This document shows, piece by piece, positions 23,889-35,757 of a stretch of DNA of 64,000 nt. The DNA is taken from contig NC_068939.1 in assembly GCF_016801865.2 (NCBI RefSeq), positions 152,210,378-152,274,377 of the forward strand. The letters are read 5' to 3'. The position numbers were made by a program, and so were the translations under genes. The notes beneath the pieces were generated by a model. The model saw only the letters and a program-made list of their open reading frames with translations, made no database searches and had not been told where the DNA came from. Each line of letters begins with the position of its first letter. Position 1 is the first letter of the stretch. The DNA is from Culex pipiens pallens. Lineage: Eukaryota > Arthropoda > Insecta > Diptera > Culicidae.

Positions 23889-26057
23889 CACGGAGAGACT
23901 GTGCCCAGAAATTTTAACAATTAAAATTGTTGATTTTACTTTTGAAAATTTTAACAAAAACGTACTTGTTACTGCCAATATTCCGTTAAAATAACTAAAA
24001 TTCAGTATTAATTTAATAACCTGTTTGTTGAAAATGCTAGAGGCAAAAAGCTATCAGATTTCCCGAACTCGAATGAACGTGCTTGACTGTTAGCTTTCGT
24101 TTTAGGAAAATCAAAAATTTTGTTGGTTGAATATAATTCACAATTGGTTGAATATTTAAAAGATGAACTTGGGTTTGTTTACGTCTGTCATTTGAAGTCA
24201 GGATTTGAACGAGAGCGGTCGATTTGTTGAGTTTGTGTTGTTAATTCTCGATTAAATTTTCAAAAGGCCCTATCTGCATAGGAAACCCATGAGGGATAGG
24301 TTGTTTTGAAAATTTAATCTAGAATTGTGAAGTAAGAGGATGTGATAATCACACTATTTGGCTAAGTTGAAGTAGCAAATCGAAGTGCACACTGCTGCAA
24401 CTGTGAAGGTGGAATTGGTGAGTAAGTTTGTTGATGATTTCTTTCCAGGTGATAAACTATGAAGAACAAGACGAGGACATTCGCAATGGGGACCTCTGAT
24501 GCGAGGGGACTTTATGATAATGTTTGGAGGAAAGAGAGGGGCAGTGGAAGGAAGAGGCGGGCCAACTCTTGCACGACAATACTTGCACGGGCAAATTTAA
24601 CAAAATGTTGGTTAATCTAAGTAAGTATGGGTTTAATTTTACACAACAATTTATCTATTGTGATTTTAATTAGAAAACTGAATCATCAAAAACCTTCGTG
24701 CTTACGATGGATACAATTTTAATGAACCATTATTTTTTCAGAATCATCAACCATAAAATACATGGAAATGCGTACACATAATATCAAAATAAAAATTCGA
24801 TGATGGGAAATGTCTAAAAAAATAAAATTTATAAAAGATATACAAAAGAAGATATTAATATTAAAAAAATGCTGTTAAAAAAGACTGCTCAATAAACTGG
24901 TAAGTTAAACTCAAAATATTGTTTTCAGGAATCGGAGTACGTTGAATAAATTGAATCAAATGCAATGAAAGTGTGTTGCCAAAAGTAGTTGTTAAATTAG
25001 TGCAAACTTGGTAAGTAGCATTATTGATATTTCTTGTTAATAATTACATTTATTTACGTTCCTTTTATCAGTTTAGAGCCGAAATTTTTTTTTTATTAGA
25101 TTAATAATAAATTTCATATGTCTATTTGCAGCAAAAGGTTCGCCTTGGTGTAAATTATGTGTCCAACCACAGGTAAATAACTAAACATGAGACCGTTGTA
25201 GATGATGACGACTTATCGGATGATTTCACAGTGATGGTAAGTGAATACAACACTTAATTGTATACAACATAATAAAAATATAAGCTTAAAACTTGGTAAA
25301 AATTTTATTCGGTTTCTACTTTTAAGGAATTTACGAGAAATTTAACATCTTTTTTGAAAATGTTTTACAAAATTTGTAAAATGCTTTTTTTATTACAATT
25401 TTTTAAACATTATTCAAACTTAACATGTTTAATAATAACAATTAAAAAAATACAAATAAGTACAAGTTCAACAAATTAATTTGTGAGGCATTATTACAAA
25501 ATTTACTGCAAATTCAATAAAAATATTGCTAACAACAGCTAATCCTCAACCTACACATCCGGTACTACATGTACGAATATTTTTCTGTATTCAAGTAAGA
25601 CATTAGTTAAAAATATTGCTAGAAATTCGGCCCAGCCTTTATCGTTAAATAATTAAAGAAAATATATAAAGACACTAACATAAATTATGTTTTATTAAGA
25701 AATGTTTTGTTATAAACCACTAATAGTTTGCTGCATGCAAAAATATTTCAGTTGATACAACGAAAAAAAATGTTACAAAATATTTAACAATATTTCAGCT
25801 GAAAATAAAAAAAACAGTAAATTTTCTGAAAAAAATATTCTAGCAGTTGACTGCTAGAATTTTTTTTCGGTCATTTAACCAACAAATATGGCAATTTTAA
25901 CTATTTTTTTAGTTACTTTAACCTACTGGTGGTCAGCAATTTCGGGTTAACAAAATCAACAATCGATTGTTGAAAAAAAGCTGTGTAAAAATTAACCCAT
26001 ACTTTTAGCTAAATTAACCAAGAATTTCTTAGATTTGCCCTGGCTGGACTCTCCGTG
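23889..26057. mobile_element. 2.2-kb TA-flanked element with splice-like signals
   Basis: Terminal repeats CACGGAGAG and CTCTCCGTG, with TA outside both (23887-23888, 26058-26059). The interior holds a family H hairpin (24243-24337). It also holds a series of near-consensus donors (GTGAGT 24418, GTAAGT 24621, 24900, 25011, 25237), most followed by pyrimidine-tract acceptors (24448, 24741, 24928, 25131, about 25796). No long ORF. It could be a multi-exon non-coding or decayed transposase gene carried by a DNA transposon. Confidence 0.6.
24243..24337. repeat. Family H hairpin, copy 2
   Basis: Nearly identical to 15-113: same AAATTTTCAAAAGG arm, CTATCTGCATAGGAAACCCA core and complementary right arm TTTTGAAAATTTAATCTAGA. 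Lies inside the 23889-26057 element. Confidence 0.75.
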
Positions 26058-26598
26058 TATGTGCGCAAACACATATTTTTTCATAAATTGCACTGACCTA
26101 CATAAAATTACAAAAAATGACTGCGCAGGCTCAACTCAACTGATTCTCTAAACAAACTTTGGAGGAAAACATCTAGACCTGTTCAATTTTTACTTTTAAT
26201 TCAAGGGGCACGTGTTTCTGGAAACCCCAAAGTTCATGCTTCTCCTCCAGTTGAGCCTGTGTGTGTGTGTGTGCAACCAACCAAACGGGACCACGCGGTC
26301 GCTTCTTACAAATTTAGTTGTTTCCATGTATTTTTAGATCTACATTTTATACATGCAAATCACTCGCATAGGCATTTGGCAGGTGTTAGCTCTGCCGAGC
26401 TTCGGTGACCCATTTCTACGCTGGCTAGTCGAGCGCGAGGTACTTCAGCTTTATCGACAAGCCCCGCCCTGAAGAACGTTTGCACCAATCGGGTTCAAAC
26501 GTTATTTAGAACTTCCGAACCCTTGTCAAATGGACAAGGACCCAGCGCGTATATAGTTGATAGCAACAGTATTCCTAATTCCAGTTATAGCTCACTAA

Positions 26599-26673
26599 GT
26601 CGCGATGACCTAGTGGTTAGCATTTTTGCTTACCAATCCAAAGGACGGGGGATCGAACCCCGACTCGAGCGAC
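26599..26673 (+). other. tRNA-like unit (forward) of an inverted tRNA-like pair
   Basis: A-box-like TGACCTAGTGG and B-box-like GGATCGAACCCC at the right spacing, plus complementary GTCGC/GCGAC ends. The anticodon arm does not fold into a normal 5-bp stem and 7-nt loop. Not a functional tRNA; interpreted as a SINE or tRNA-derived repeat head. Confidence 0.6.
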
Positions 26674-26731
26674 TTTGATTTTTCGTTCATGTTCAGAGTT
26701 TCAAGGTTTATATTTCCTATACTTTCTCGTT

Positions 26732-26808
26732 GGGAGCAGATGGGAATCGAACCCAGGACCATTCGCTTACAAAGCGAACACCGTAACCAGTCAGCCACGG
26801 CCGCTCCC
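26732..26808 (-). other. tRNA-Thr(TGT)-like unit, probably a SINE head
   Basis: Minus-strand 77 nt. GGGAGC pairs with GCTCCC at the ends. Box A is TGGCTGACTGG and box B is GGTTCGATTCC. Anticodon stem TTCGC/GCGAA encloses loop TTTGTAA, giving anticodon TGT (Thr). The D stem does not pair well and the T stem has a mismatch. Its place inside a repeat, facing another tRNA-like unit, argues for a retroposon head or tRNA pseudogene rather than a working tRNA gene. Confidence 0.6.
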
Positions 26809-27680
26809 ATGCTTCTCCTCCAGTTGAGCCTGCGCTAAAATTGTGTTGGACGGTGTAATTATTATTTTTTTAATAAATCCTCGAGTAATCAGGGGTCAAA
26901 CATGTTTTTTTATTTAATTTTGAATTTTGGAGCCGGTGATCGGAAAAAAAAACATAAAACTCCCGAAAACAAATTATTTCCAAAAAATCATTGTTATTCT
27001 GCAAATAACTAAAAACCGTAATAAGCATTTTGTGACATTTTTAACTTGTACTAAAAACCAACCTAATGAATTTTTGAAATTTAAATTAAGCTGCACAATT
27101 ACAAGTCATGCCTACTTTGTTTTTGAAACGTATTAAATTAATGAAATCTTTTTAATGAAATTTAAATATTGACTTCCAAGAAATAGTTTGCTTTCAAAGG
27201 TTAAACAAATTTATTATTTTAGAGAGACACTATAGCAATACGAAACGTAACTCTTGTGCATAAATTGGAGTTTCAGTGTTATTTATTATAATTATTTATT
27301 CCAAAGTTATTTGTGATACCTGAAGTGGTAAAATGATGTCGTTGCCAAACTATTGCTAAACAAATCAAACATAAATAAGTGACCAAAACAATATTATGAA
27401 CTGTTCTGTTTGTAAATTCACGAAAAAACCAAAATAAACCAATGAGAATAATTGCAGAACTTTTTAATTTCATTTGATTACATTATTTTTAAGTAACTCA
27501 ATTTATGACAAACATTTATCTAAGTGAATGAATCTAATTTTTCCGCTCAATCTTGAGTTTCCAAAATTGATTGCTTCAAGCCGCCACCACCACCGACCGC
27601 GTACAGCAGTTTGTAAATCAACGAGATTTATTCGGAGCAACCGTTCAAGAGACGGGCGGATGCGACGGTAACTTGCTTAC

Positions 27681-27748
27681 GGATGCCACGCGTTCTGCAC
27701 CGGTTTCGGAGTCTCGCCTGGCCTGATCTGGATCAGGGACAGGGTCAT
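27681..27748 (-). CDS. Candidate small first coding exon (uncertain)
   Basis: On the minus strand an ATG (27748-27746) opens MTLSLIQIRPGETPKPVQNA, then W-H-P, running straight into a donor-like GTAAGC at 27680-27675. The surrounding 27580-27770 is GC-richer than the flanks, and the peptide is not low-complexity. No partner exon was identified, and I recognise no family. It could equally be chance. Confidence 0.2.
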
Positions 27749-27749
27749 G

Positions 27750-29717
27750 TCTTGCGGTGGAATTTTGCTAAATTTTCGAAAGGAACCTTGCGAACCATCG
27801 CTTAGCGGATGAATAATTGGGTTTGTGTAATGCGTCTTGCTTAATTCGAAGCTTTTGGGGTTGAAAATTTCTTAGAATTACTGAATTAAAAATCGAATAA
27901 ATGACATAATTATTTGGGAAATATTTTATGAATTCAATCAGAATTTGTCATCGGTACAAAATGTGTTCCCTTCATCAAAGAAGCCTTCATTTTGAAGTAC
28001 TGTAGAGTTGTACAAACACTTTAAAACTATTTCGATACAAACACTTGAAACATGAAACACTAAATTTGATTGAGCGTGCTGCAATAACTCAATCAACCTG
28101 CGTCGCTTCCATGTCTTTCAGTTGCATTAAAACGGTCTCTAAATGTTTGGACGTATTGATTGCACTCAAAACAATCTCCAAACATAAGTTATTTGGCTAC
28201 CCAAGTAGTGTTTGCACTCGAGTTACAGCCTTCGCTGGAGCTAAAAATTGAGACACTACATAAATGCTGACTTGGTTTGAAGATGATCGATAAATTATAA
28301 CATGATTTTTTTAATCTTGGGGAAACATTTTCAAAATTTTAAAAGTATTTTTTTTGTAAATATTGTTTTCGGTAAATAAGCTGGCAATGCTTTCTTTTTT
28401 AACAAATTATCTGGATTTTTTAAAAAATAATTTCGGCCCAAATTTGTTATTACCTTTTTTTTAAGGTAACCTTTAAACTGTTAAAGGCTCAGCCAACTCC
28501 ACCTCCACAAGGTAGCTAACCGTTCTTCATCGTAAGACACCGACGGTTTATTTCAGCATCTTGAGGTTTGCCAGAGGAAAAAGGTTTTCTTATGGACAGT
28601 AATACTCTTCCATACATTCTCATGATTTGCTACAACCTTTCTAGCTTTTGCTACTGGAAGTTTCAGGGAGCTTTCATTAATTCCGTCATGAATTTTTTCA
28701 AGGTTATTTAACTAGCAATAAAAAAAAACAAATTAACAAACAATTTGAATGAAATTTTGAAGAAAAAGTAAAGGTATTTTCTCTGTAACCCTAAGTTGCA
28801 GTAAATGGCCAGCGTATACCATTTTCCGGCAACAAAAGCCACAAAATCCAGAATTACGAGCACGTTTTGCTTGATTTACAGTTTTCATGATTCGCTGAAA
28901 TCCCTTCATGTGCGTTGAGAAGTGAAAAACATAACTGTATTTTTGTTCTATTCTTAGAATAGTGGTATTTTTTTGCAAACTTTTTTTTCCTTTATATTAT
29001 AATTAAAATTTCTTGAGATTTAAATTTCTTTTTTTCAGGATTCTCGTTATTTTCTCTGATAATTGGAAGATTACAGCAACAAAAACTTGCCATGTTGAAC
29101 CTCGGTTCCCAATTTTCTCATGAAATCTCATCCATGAGCCAAACTTGCCGCAGGACATCATGGCATCTCGCCATGGGCGACAAACAACCCGTCCCTGAAC
29201 CGTAAGGATCGAATTTCTCCTGACGGTCAACCTGGTTATGGTGCAAACCGGTGCCATACATCATAGTTCGATGAGAAACGCTCTCGGCAAGGGTTTGATC
29301 CATTGCTGGTGAAATTCGCATGACCCATGGTCAAATTTGATCGTCGAATTTATCTCACCTGCAAAAATTTTCGTCCAAACTAAAGTTCACCAAAAAATCT
29401 CACAATTAAATTTACCCGATGACCCCTGAGAGTGCACGCTCATCGCTCATCGCTCGGCCATCTCACCGGCGAATCAATGCTTTCTTTGTGTCGTCCGTGA
29501 TCCTTTCACGGCAGGAGTGCCCTTGGGGCATTCCTCGGCGAACCTGATGCCCACCGACTTGATTTATGTCGCCGGGCCGAAATTTGAGCGCCCCCTTCTG
29601 CCGTTGATACCTTTCGTTCGGTGAGACGTGGTCGTGACGAGATGTGCGCCTTCATGAATGGTTTGGAGGTGCCGGTCACAGACACCAAGACGAATGTCTC
29701 GATGTTCAAAATTAAAT
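27750..29717. other. Non-repetitive DNA with two GC-richer patches, unassigned
   Basis: Patches at 29090-29330 and 29400-29710 have frames on both strands without domains. 28045-28251 has a 68-codon frame of ordinary composition. Nothing here reaches the level of a gene call. Possible regulatory or intronic DNA. Confidence 0.35.
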
Positions 29718-29970
29718 TATGAGTAATGAGTAATGAGTAATGAGTAATGAGTAATGAGTAATGAGTAATGAGTAATGAGTAATGAGTAATGAGTAATGAG
29801 TAATGAGTAATGAGTAATGAGTAATGAGTAATGAGTAATGAGTAATGAGTAATGAGTAATGAGTAATGAGTTATGAGTAATGAGTAATGAGTAATGAGTA
29901 ATGAGTAATGAGTAATGAGTAATGAGTAATTTGTAATGAGTAATGAGTAATGAGTAATGAGTAATGAGTT
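29718..29970. repeat. Heptamer array, GAGTAAT, about 35 copies
   Basis: Tandem GAGTAAT units with three or four single-unit variants (GAGTTAT near 29870 and 29966, TTTGTAAT near 29930). Its complement appears 860 bp downstream. Confidence 0.97.
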
Positions 29971-30789
29971 ATGAGTGATTAGAATTGAGATTTTTTAGAT
30001 TTCTATGAGTTATTTAAAATGAAAATTGATAACATTTTCTGTTCACTAACCTGTGTCCCATAACCTGCGAGGTCCCCTTTGTCACACCGACTCACGGTGG
30101 GTCATTTCGGGCGGGCCACCTCAGTTCGCAACAGGTCCAGCTTGGCCACAGGCTGCGACAGTAACAAAAAAGACATCGGCCACAGTGTGTACGCTGCCGT
30201 GTAGGAGGAGGACACGCGAAGCTCTTCGGCAAACTTTCCCTTTCGAGCGCTTGTCTCGTTTGCGCGTTTCGAAGAGATCTCGTGAGGAGAGAAATATTTT
30301 AATAGGTCAGTCAGGCGGATCGAATTTCGTTGACGATTTTTTTCTGCTTCTCCGCCTCACAGCTCAGCTTCTTCTCGTTGAATCGCGAAACGTCGTTCGC
30401 ATCTCTTTTCAACAAGGTTGTGTGATTTCCTTCAGCAATTTAGCAATTCGCCGTGTCTTACGACATTGAAGTAGGGGGGGAAGTAAAAGTGGTTAAGGCG
30501 GATGCCTCCGGAACGATGCTGTAATGGAGGAATGTTTTTACCTCTCCGACTGTTGATTGTGTCATTTATTTGGAATGTATACCAGGTGGAGGACAGGTCG
30601 TCGATTACCTCATACTGGGTTGGTGAAATTAAATTTTGCTGAACTTTTACTTTTTTACGGTTTTGCAAATGAGATTGATTCAAATTATCTCCCGTGATTT
30701 ATTTTTCATTTACTTTTTTCATTTACATATCTCTTTTCTTGCATCTCGTTTTGGACTTCTCATTGCTGAGTTCTCACTCATCATTTTCA

Positions 30790-30993
30790 TTTCTCATTTC
30801 TCATTTCTCATTTCTCATTTCTCATTACTCATTACTCATTACTCATTACTCATTACTCATTACTCATTTCTCATTTCTCATTTCTCATTTCTCATTTCTC
30901 ATTTCTCATTTCTCATTTCTCATTTCTCATTTCTCATTTCTCATTTCTCATTTCTCATTTCTCATTTCTCATTTCTCATTTCTCATTTCTCAT
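30790..30993. repeat. Heptamer array, TTTCTCA with a TTACTCA core
   Basis: About 29 units of CATTTCT, with a block of six CATTACT units at about 30825-30866. The core block is the exact reverse complement of the GAGTAAT array at 29718-29970. The serine- and isoleucine-rich frames through it are artefacts. Confidence 0.95.
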
Positions 30994-31769
30994 TCCTTCT
31001 TTCTGATTAGTTTTGCACTGTCCTTTTTTTCGTGTGTTTTTTTTGCAACGAAGAACATGTTGTTTTTCTCTTGACACTAATTTTGGTTAGAAAATTACGA
31101 CTTTCTTGCTGGTATATCAAAACAAACTCGTCGTAATTATATACTGAATTTAATAACAACTATTAAAACAAGTATTATGCACCATCATGTTTCCATAAAC
31201 AAAATGGCACATGTTGCAAAATCCCAACTCCAGCTAACGGTCCGTACTCGCCAAATAGTCGCTCGTCCGCCGTAAAACAAGCTTTAAACAAATACTTTTT
31301 AAGGGGGGTCATCTCGCCAAATTCTTGCTGCCAAGTGCGCTCACCTTAAGCACCCGTCGTCTTCTGAAAAACGCGTGACCCTTCGCGCGTTGACCATCGT
31401 TTAATTATACTTTCCCCGAAATGGGCACCGTACCCTCGTTTACCGGTGCAAGGATTTTTTTAATGGTTGTTCTTTATGTCCAAATTCTCCAATTTGCATT
31501 ACACACCGTCTCGAAACGGAAAAAACGAGACCATTCATAAACGTCGAGTCCCGGTTACCGCGTGACACCCTATAAATCCTACCCACCGGGCTACTTTAGG
31601 GTTCTACCCTGCCCGGTCACACTTTCTGTTTCATTCACCGACTGAGAATCCTTGGAAATGGGCATTGAGAGGGAGAAAGCAAACGGCCGTCAAGCACGGC
31701 ACCCTTTTAAGAGACCATTACATTTGAGATTTCAGATTGTGAGATTTCATGGAGTAACATGGCATAAAC

Positions 31770-31947
31770 TTGCAAAAAAAGCAAAAGCAAAAGCAAAAGC
31801 AAAAGCAAAAGCAAAAGCAAAAGCAAAAGCAAAAGCAAAAGCAAAAGCAAAAGCAAAAGCAAAAGCAAAAGCAAAAGCAAAAGCAAAAGCAAAAGCAAAA
31901 GCAAAAGCAAAAGCAAAAGCAAAAGCAAAAGCAAAAGCAAAAGCAAA
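31770..31947. repeat. Hexamer array, AAAAGC, about 30 copies
   Basis: Perfect or near-perfect AAAAGC repeats, directly abutting the octamer array. They translate as K-A, Q-K or poly-Leu and are not genes. Confidence 0.97.
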
Positions 31948-32671
31948 AGACTTGAAGACTTGAAGACTTGAAGACTTGAAGACTTAAAGACTTGAAGACT
32001 TGAAGACTTGAAGACTTGAAGACTTGAAGACTTGAAGACTTGAAGACTTGAAGACTTGAAGACTTGAAGACTTGAAGACTTGAAGACTTGAAGACTTGAA
32101 GACTTGAAGACTTGAAGACTTGAAGACTTGAAGACTTGAAGACTTGAAGACTTGAAGACTTGAAGACTTGAAGACTTGAAGACTTGAAGACTTGAAGACT
32201 TGAAGACTTGAAGACTTGAAGACTTGAAGACTTGAAGACTTGAAGACTTGAAGACTTGAAGACTTGAAGACTTGAAGACTTGAAGACTTGAAGACTTGAA
32301 GACTTGAAGACTTGAAGACTTGAAGACTTGAAGACTTGAAGACTTGAAGACTTGAAGACTTGAAGACTTGAAAACTTGAAGACTTGAAGACTTGAAGACT
32401 TGAAGACTTGAAGACTTGAAGACTTGAAGACTTGAAGACTTGAAGACTTGAAGACTTGAAGACTTGAAGACTTGAAGACTTGAAGACTTGAAGACTTGAA
32501 GACTTGAAGACTTGAAGACTTGAAGACTTGAAGACTTGAAGACTTGAAGACTTGAAGACTTGAAGACTTGAAAACTTGAAGACTTGAAGACTTGAAGACT
32601 TGAAGACTTGAAGACTTGAAGACTTGAAGACTTGAAGACTTGAAGACTTGAAGACTTGAAGACTTGAAGAC
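31948..32671. repeat. Octamer array, GACTTGAA, about 90 copies
   Basis: Highly uniform. Only three variant units were noticed (near 31985, 32370 and 32570, each a G-to-A change). Because 8 is not a multiple of 3 and no stop arises, the minus strand is open for 341 codons (SSLQVFK repeats); this is an artefact of the array. Confidence 0.97.
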
Positions 32672-33990
32672 ATGGCAAAATACAAAAAAAAAGTCTACAA
32701 AGCATCAATCCACCGACGTTAATTGACAACAAACAGAAGTTTAAAACTACAAAGCAATCAATAACAGAAAAGGCGTCAACTCCTCCAGTTTTCGTTCAAA
32801 CATTGTTGAACCTTTAGCAAACCCATCGGCAAGTTGTCTGGCGAGCGTTCAATTACGATGCTTCGGCTTCCAATCTGAAAAGTTTGCCCCTCTTTACAGG
32901 CAGCCAGCAGCTTCGCGGGGGCTCCAATTAGTGACAAAGTTCGCGCGGACATTGATTCGATTCCGCCGTTCAGTCACGCGATGAGAGTGTCGTTCATTGA
33001 AAATTCAACAATCAATCTTCGGACCGAAGGGAGACGTCGAATGACTGCGACGGGGTGGCGAGGAGTTTGTTGGAAAATTAACGAACCGTATCAAACGTGG
33101 ATCCCGTTGAAAAGGGGCGAACTCGAAAGACTTGGGTTCCGATTCCAGCGCGATTACCACAGCAATAAAGTCAGGTGTGACTTGGGGTAATTGGACGATG
33201 AAAAACTTTAAATTACTTTGCAATTTCTTCTTAATTTCTTGTAAGATTTTTTGTTATTTTTCAAAGTTTTTTAAATGTCTAAATCTTAATTTCTTCGAAA
33301 ACTTTTTCAACTGTGCACTTCTCATTCAAGCTGCAGCTGCTGCAGCATCAACCCTTTTAACCGTGCCACCCATTTGAAGGAACAAATTATTCGCGTGGAG
33401 CCCCTGCCCACCGCTCTGGGATTGGATGTCTTTGTGCAATCACAGGACCATTATTGGTGCCCAAAGTGTTACCAGCAGCAGACCTCTACAAAGCGGAAGC
33501 ATAAGGCAAGCTTCAAGTCAATGGCGGGGTAAGCTTTTGAGGGCGCTTTTGAATGCGCGGCCGGCGCGTGACAAATGGCCACCGGAATGCAGGAGCGGGA
33601 GAGCGATTGATTTAGTTATACGACGGATGCTGGCGCCGAGGCAAATGGATCGAATGTCGTTTGGGTTGGATAACGACGAGCCAGGTGAGAAGATGGACTG
33701 GGACGTGGTACCTGTTAACGTTAAAATTACGAAAAAACTAAAAATTACTGGGAATATAGAAGCATGATCAAATACTGTAAGAATATAGCTCGCTATCATA
33801 TTCATTATTTTATGAGTGTTTTAGTGATTTCAATTATATTCAGTATATTCAGTATTTCATAAAGGTTAACAGGGTATATAGCGTTGAAGGAATTTATATG
33901 AATTCATATGAAAGATTAAAGATATTTGGAAGAAATGTTTCCTTACCAATACATTTGCAGGTTAATTGATATTTAAAAACCCGATTTAAT
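32672..33990. other. Non-repetitive segment, no supported gene
   Basis: Several 70-110 codon frames overlap on both strands at 32981-33223 and 33426-33805. None has a recognisable domain, and the two strands are equally open. Complexity and GC are above the flanks, so an exon or regulatory region cannot be excluded. Confidence 0.3.
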
Positions 33991-34010
33991 CCCACCTGGG
34001 GTGAGAAAGA

Positions 34011-35757
34011 GCCTTTCTTACTAAAGAATATAACAATGGTAGAACTTCTTACAATTAATAACATCGACTTTGTTTATTTATAACGTTAGCTCAAAAGAAA
34101 GTCTTATGATGAAAGCAATGTATTATGATGATATTATGAGTATTATGAATGATATGATTTCCAAAAGAAATAAAAAACGCAATTTTCACCAAAAGAATAT
34201 TTTTAATCGTACAATATGTTTGTACGTTTCTAATCAAACAAGCGATTATGACAAACGCGATCATAGCAAGCTTCCCAACAACGCACACCGCGGTTTTGGT
34301 TTTCTAGTTTCGGTACGAGCCCTTTTGTGTGACTGTGTTGGTGTTTTGGTTCATCGTATCAGCGCACCAAGACATGGTACAAGTGAACCGCGTGTGCCGC
34401 ACGGTGCAGGGAAGCTAGCCATTCAGCTTCTACGAGAGTGACAGAGTCAGAGATAGCTATTTTTAACAACCGCACCACTACACACTCAATCGCGAGAACC
34501 TTAGGAAGAAAGCCATTGGAGTCGCCAGCATTGAACACCTTGAAAACGAAATAAACGATGAAAAGCTTAGAAAGCTCCTATTATCCTATCCAATGAACCC
34601 TGTTAAATAAACTTACGAAATCACGAAAAAATGAAGTCTACATTTAGGCGATTTTAGGAGCGCACGGGAAACAAAATGATTGTAGCCGGATGAATGTCCT
34701 ATGTCACAAAAGTTTTTGCATAAACATTGGACAGTTATGCAAAAACGGACAGGGCAAAAGAAACCGAAAAGCTACGATATCTTACATATTGAAGGAAACA
34801 TCGGTAGACAAGCTACTACAAAATGAGTATAAGTCGAGCTACAAAATATATGCGCCAGCATTCTCGCGCCAGTATTCGAAGCTCAACTTGACAACTTGTC
34901 GACTTGGCGACGAAGCGTCAAAAATCGATGCAGTGTGATTTTTTGACGATTTTTCCGATTAAAATTGATGCTGAATCGACATATTTACGAAGATGGAAAT
35001 GACGTCCTGCCTTAAAGTAAAACCTATACCTTTTTAAGTAAGAAAGGCAAAAAGTAAATCGTTCTAAAAATTGATCGGGATTGCCGATCGATGTCGAATT
35101 TGTTTCAGATGCTCACTTATGGTCTGTACTATGAATGTAGCAAGAAATTTCGAATAAAATCAGAAATGAAAAATATTGGCGAAGGTCACCAGGTGGGCTT
35201 TTACCTTTTTTTAGGGATTTTTTTTCTTATGGTAGGTCAATCAAACGGCTCTAACTCCAGAACCGTATTATGAAGCTGGATGAAAATTTGGGAGGTTGTA
35301 GGGCTCGAAAAATGCAGATATGAAAATGAAAAAAATTGACCATATTTTCATTTGAAAACTTTGTATTTTGTTGAAAAGTCTGGCCGCATCAGAAAACAGA
35401 TGGATATTTCGAAATTTGCGCGGCAACTCGCCCAGGTTCAGCACACTAGCTTTCATCTGCATTTAGAAGAATCGAAATCGGATATATGGGAGCTGAGAAC
35501 GGCGCGACACAAAATTTTGCAAAATTTTACCACATACGAACATTACTCGACCTCCACGGAATTTATTTTCTCAAAATTCGAGGGTTGGAGATAGACGAGT
35601 TCTGTTAAAGTGAATCGATAAAGCGTCGAAAATCGATGCAGTGTGATTTTTTGACGATTTTTCCGATTAAAATTGATGCTGAATCGACATATTTACGAAG
35701 ATGGAAATGACGTCCTGCCTTAAAGTAAAACCTATACCTTTCTTTAGTAAGAAAGGC
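34011..35757. repeat. Diverged R1-like element with inverted ends and duplicated right end
   Basis: Left end GCCTTTCTTACTAAAGAA is complementary to the right end TTCTTTAGTAAGAAAGGC. A flanking CCACCTGGGGTG recalls the CCACCTTAAGGTGG of family R1. The last about 140 bp occurs twice as a direct repeat (34913-35053 and 35621-35761, 708 bp apart), so a second right end, AAGTAAGAAAGGCAAAAA, lies inside. No ORF with known domains. Confidence 0.6.

Larger units (their letters stand above)
26113..26840. mobile_element. Family N MITE (TGACTGCGCAGGCTCAA ends), interrupted
   Basis: Left end TGACTGCGCAGGCTCAACT. The right end GTTGAGCCTGCGC is its complement, minus the last bases. A related copy is at 47900-48226, ending GAGCCTGCGCAGTCA. 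This copy is split by about 555 bp (26253-26807) that carries the convergent tRNA-like pair. The 25-bp stretch starting CATGCTTCTCCTCC is present on both sides (26228-26252 and 26808-26832). Confidence 0.65.

Noticed and set aside
26732..26808. Functional tRNA-Thr gene
   Set aside because: A and B boxes and a TGT anticodon are present, but D-stem pairing is poor, the unit lies in a repeat opposite another tRNA-like unit, and repeat-derived tRNA pseudogenes are expected here.
31707..32732. 341-codon minus ORF of SSLQVFKS repeats ending in poly-Leu
   Set aside because: It is the GACTTGAA and AAAAGC arrays read through. The flanking codons show no domain.
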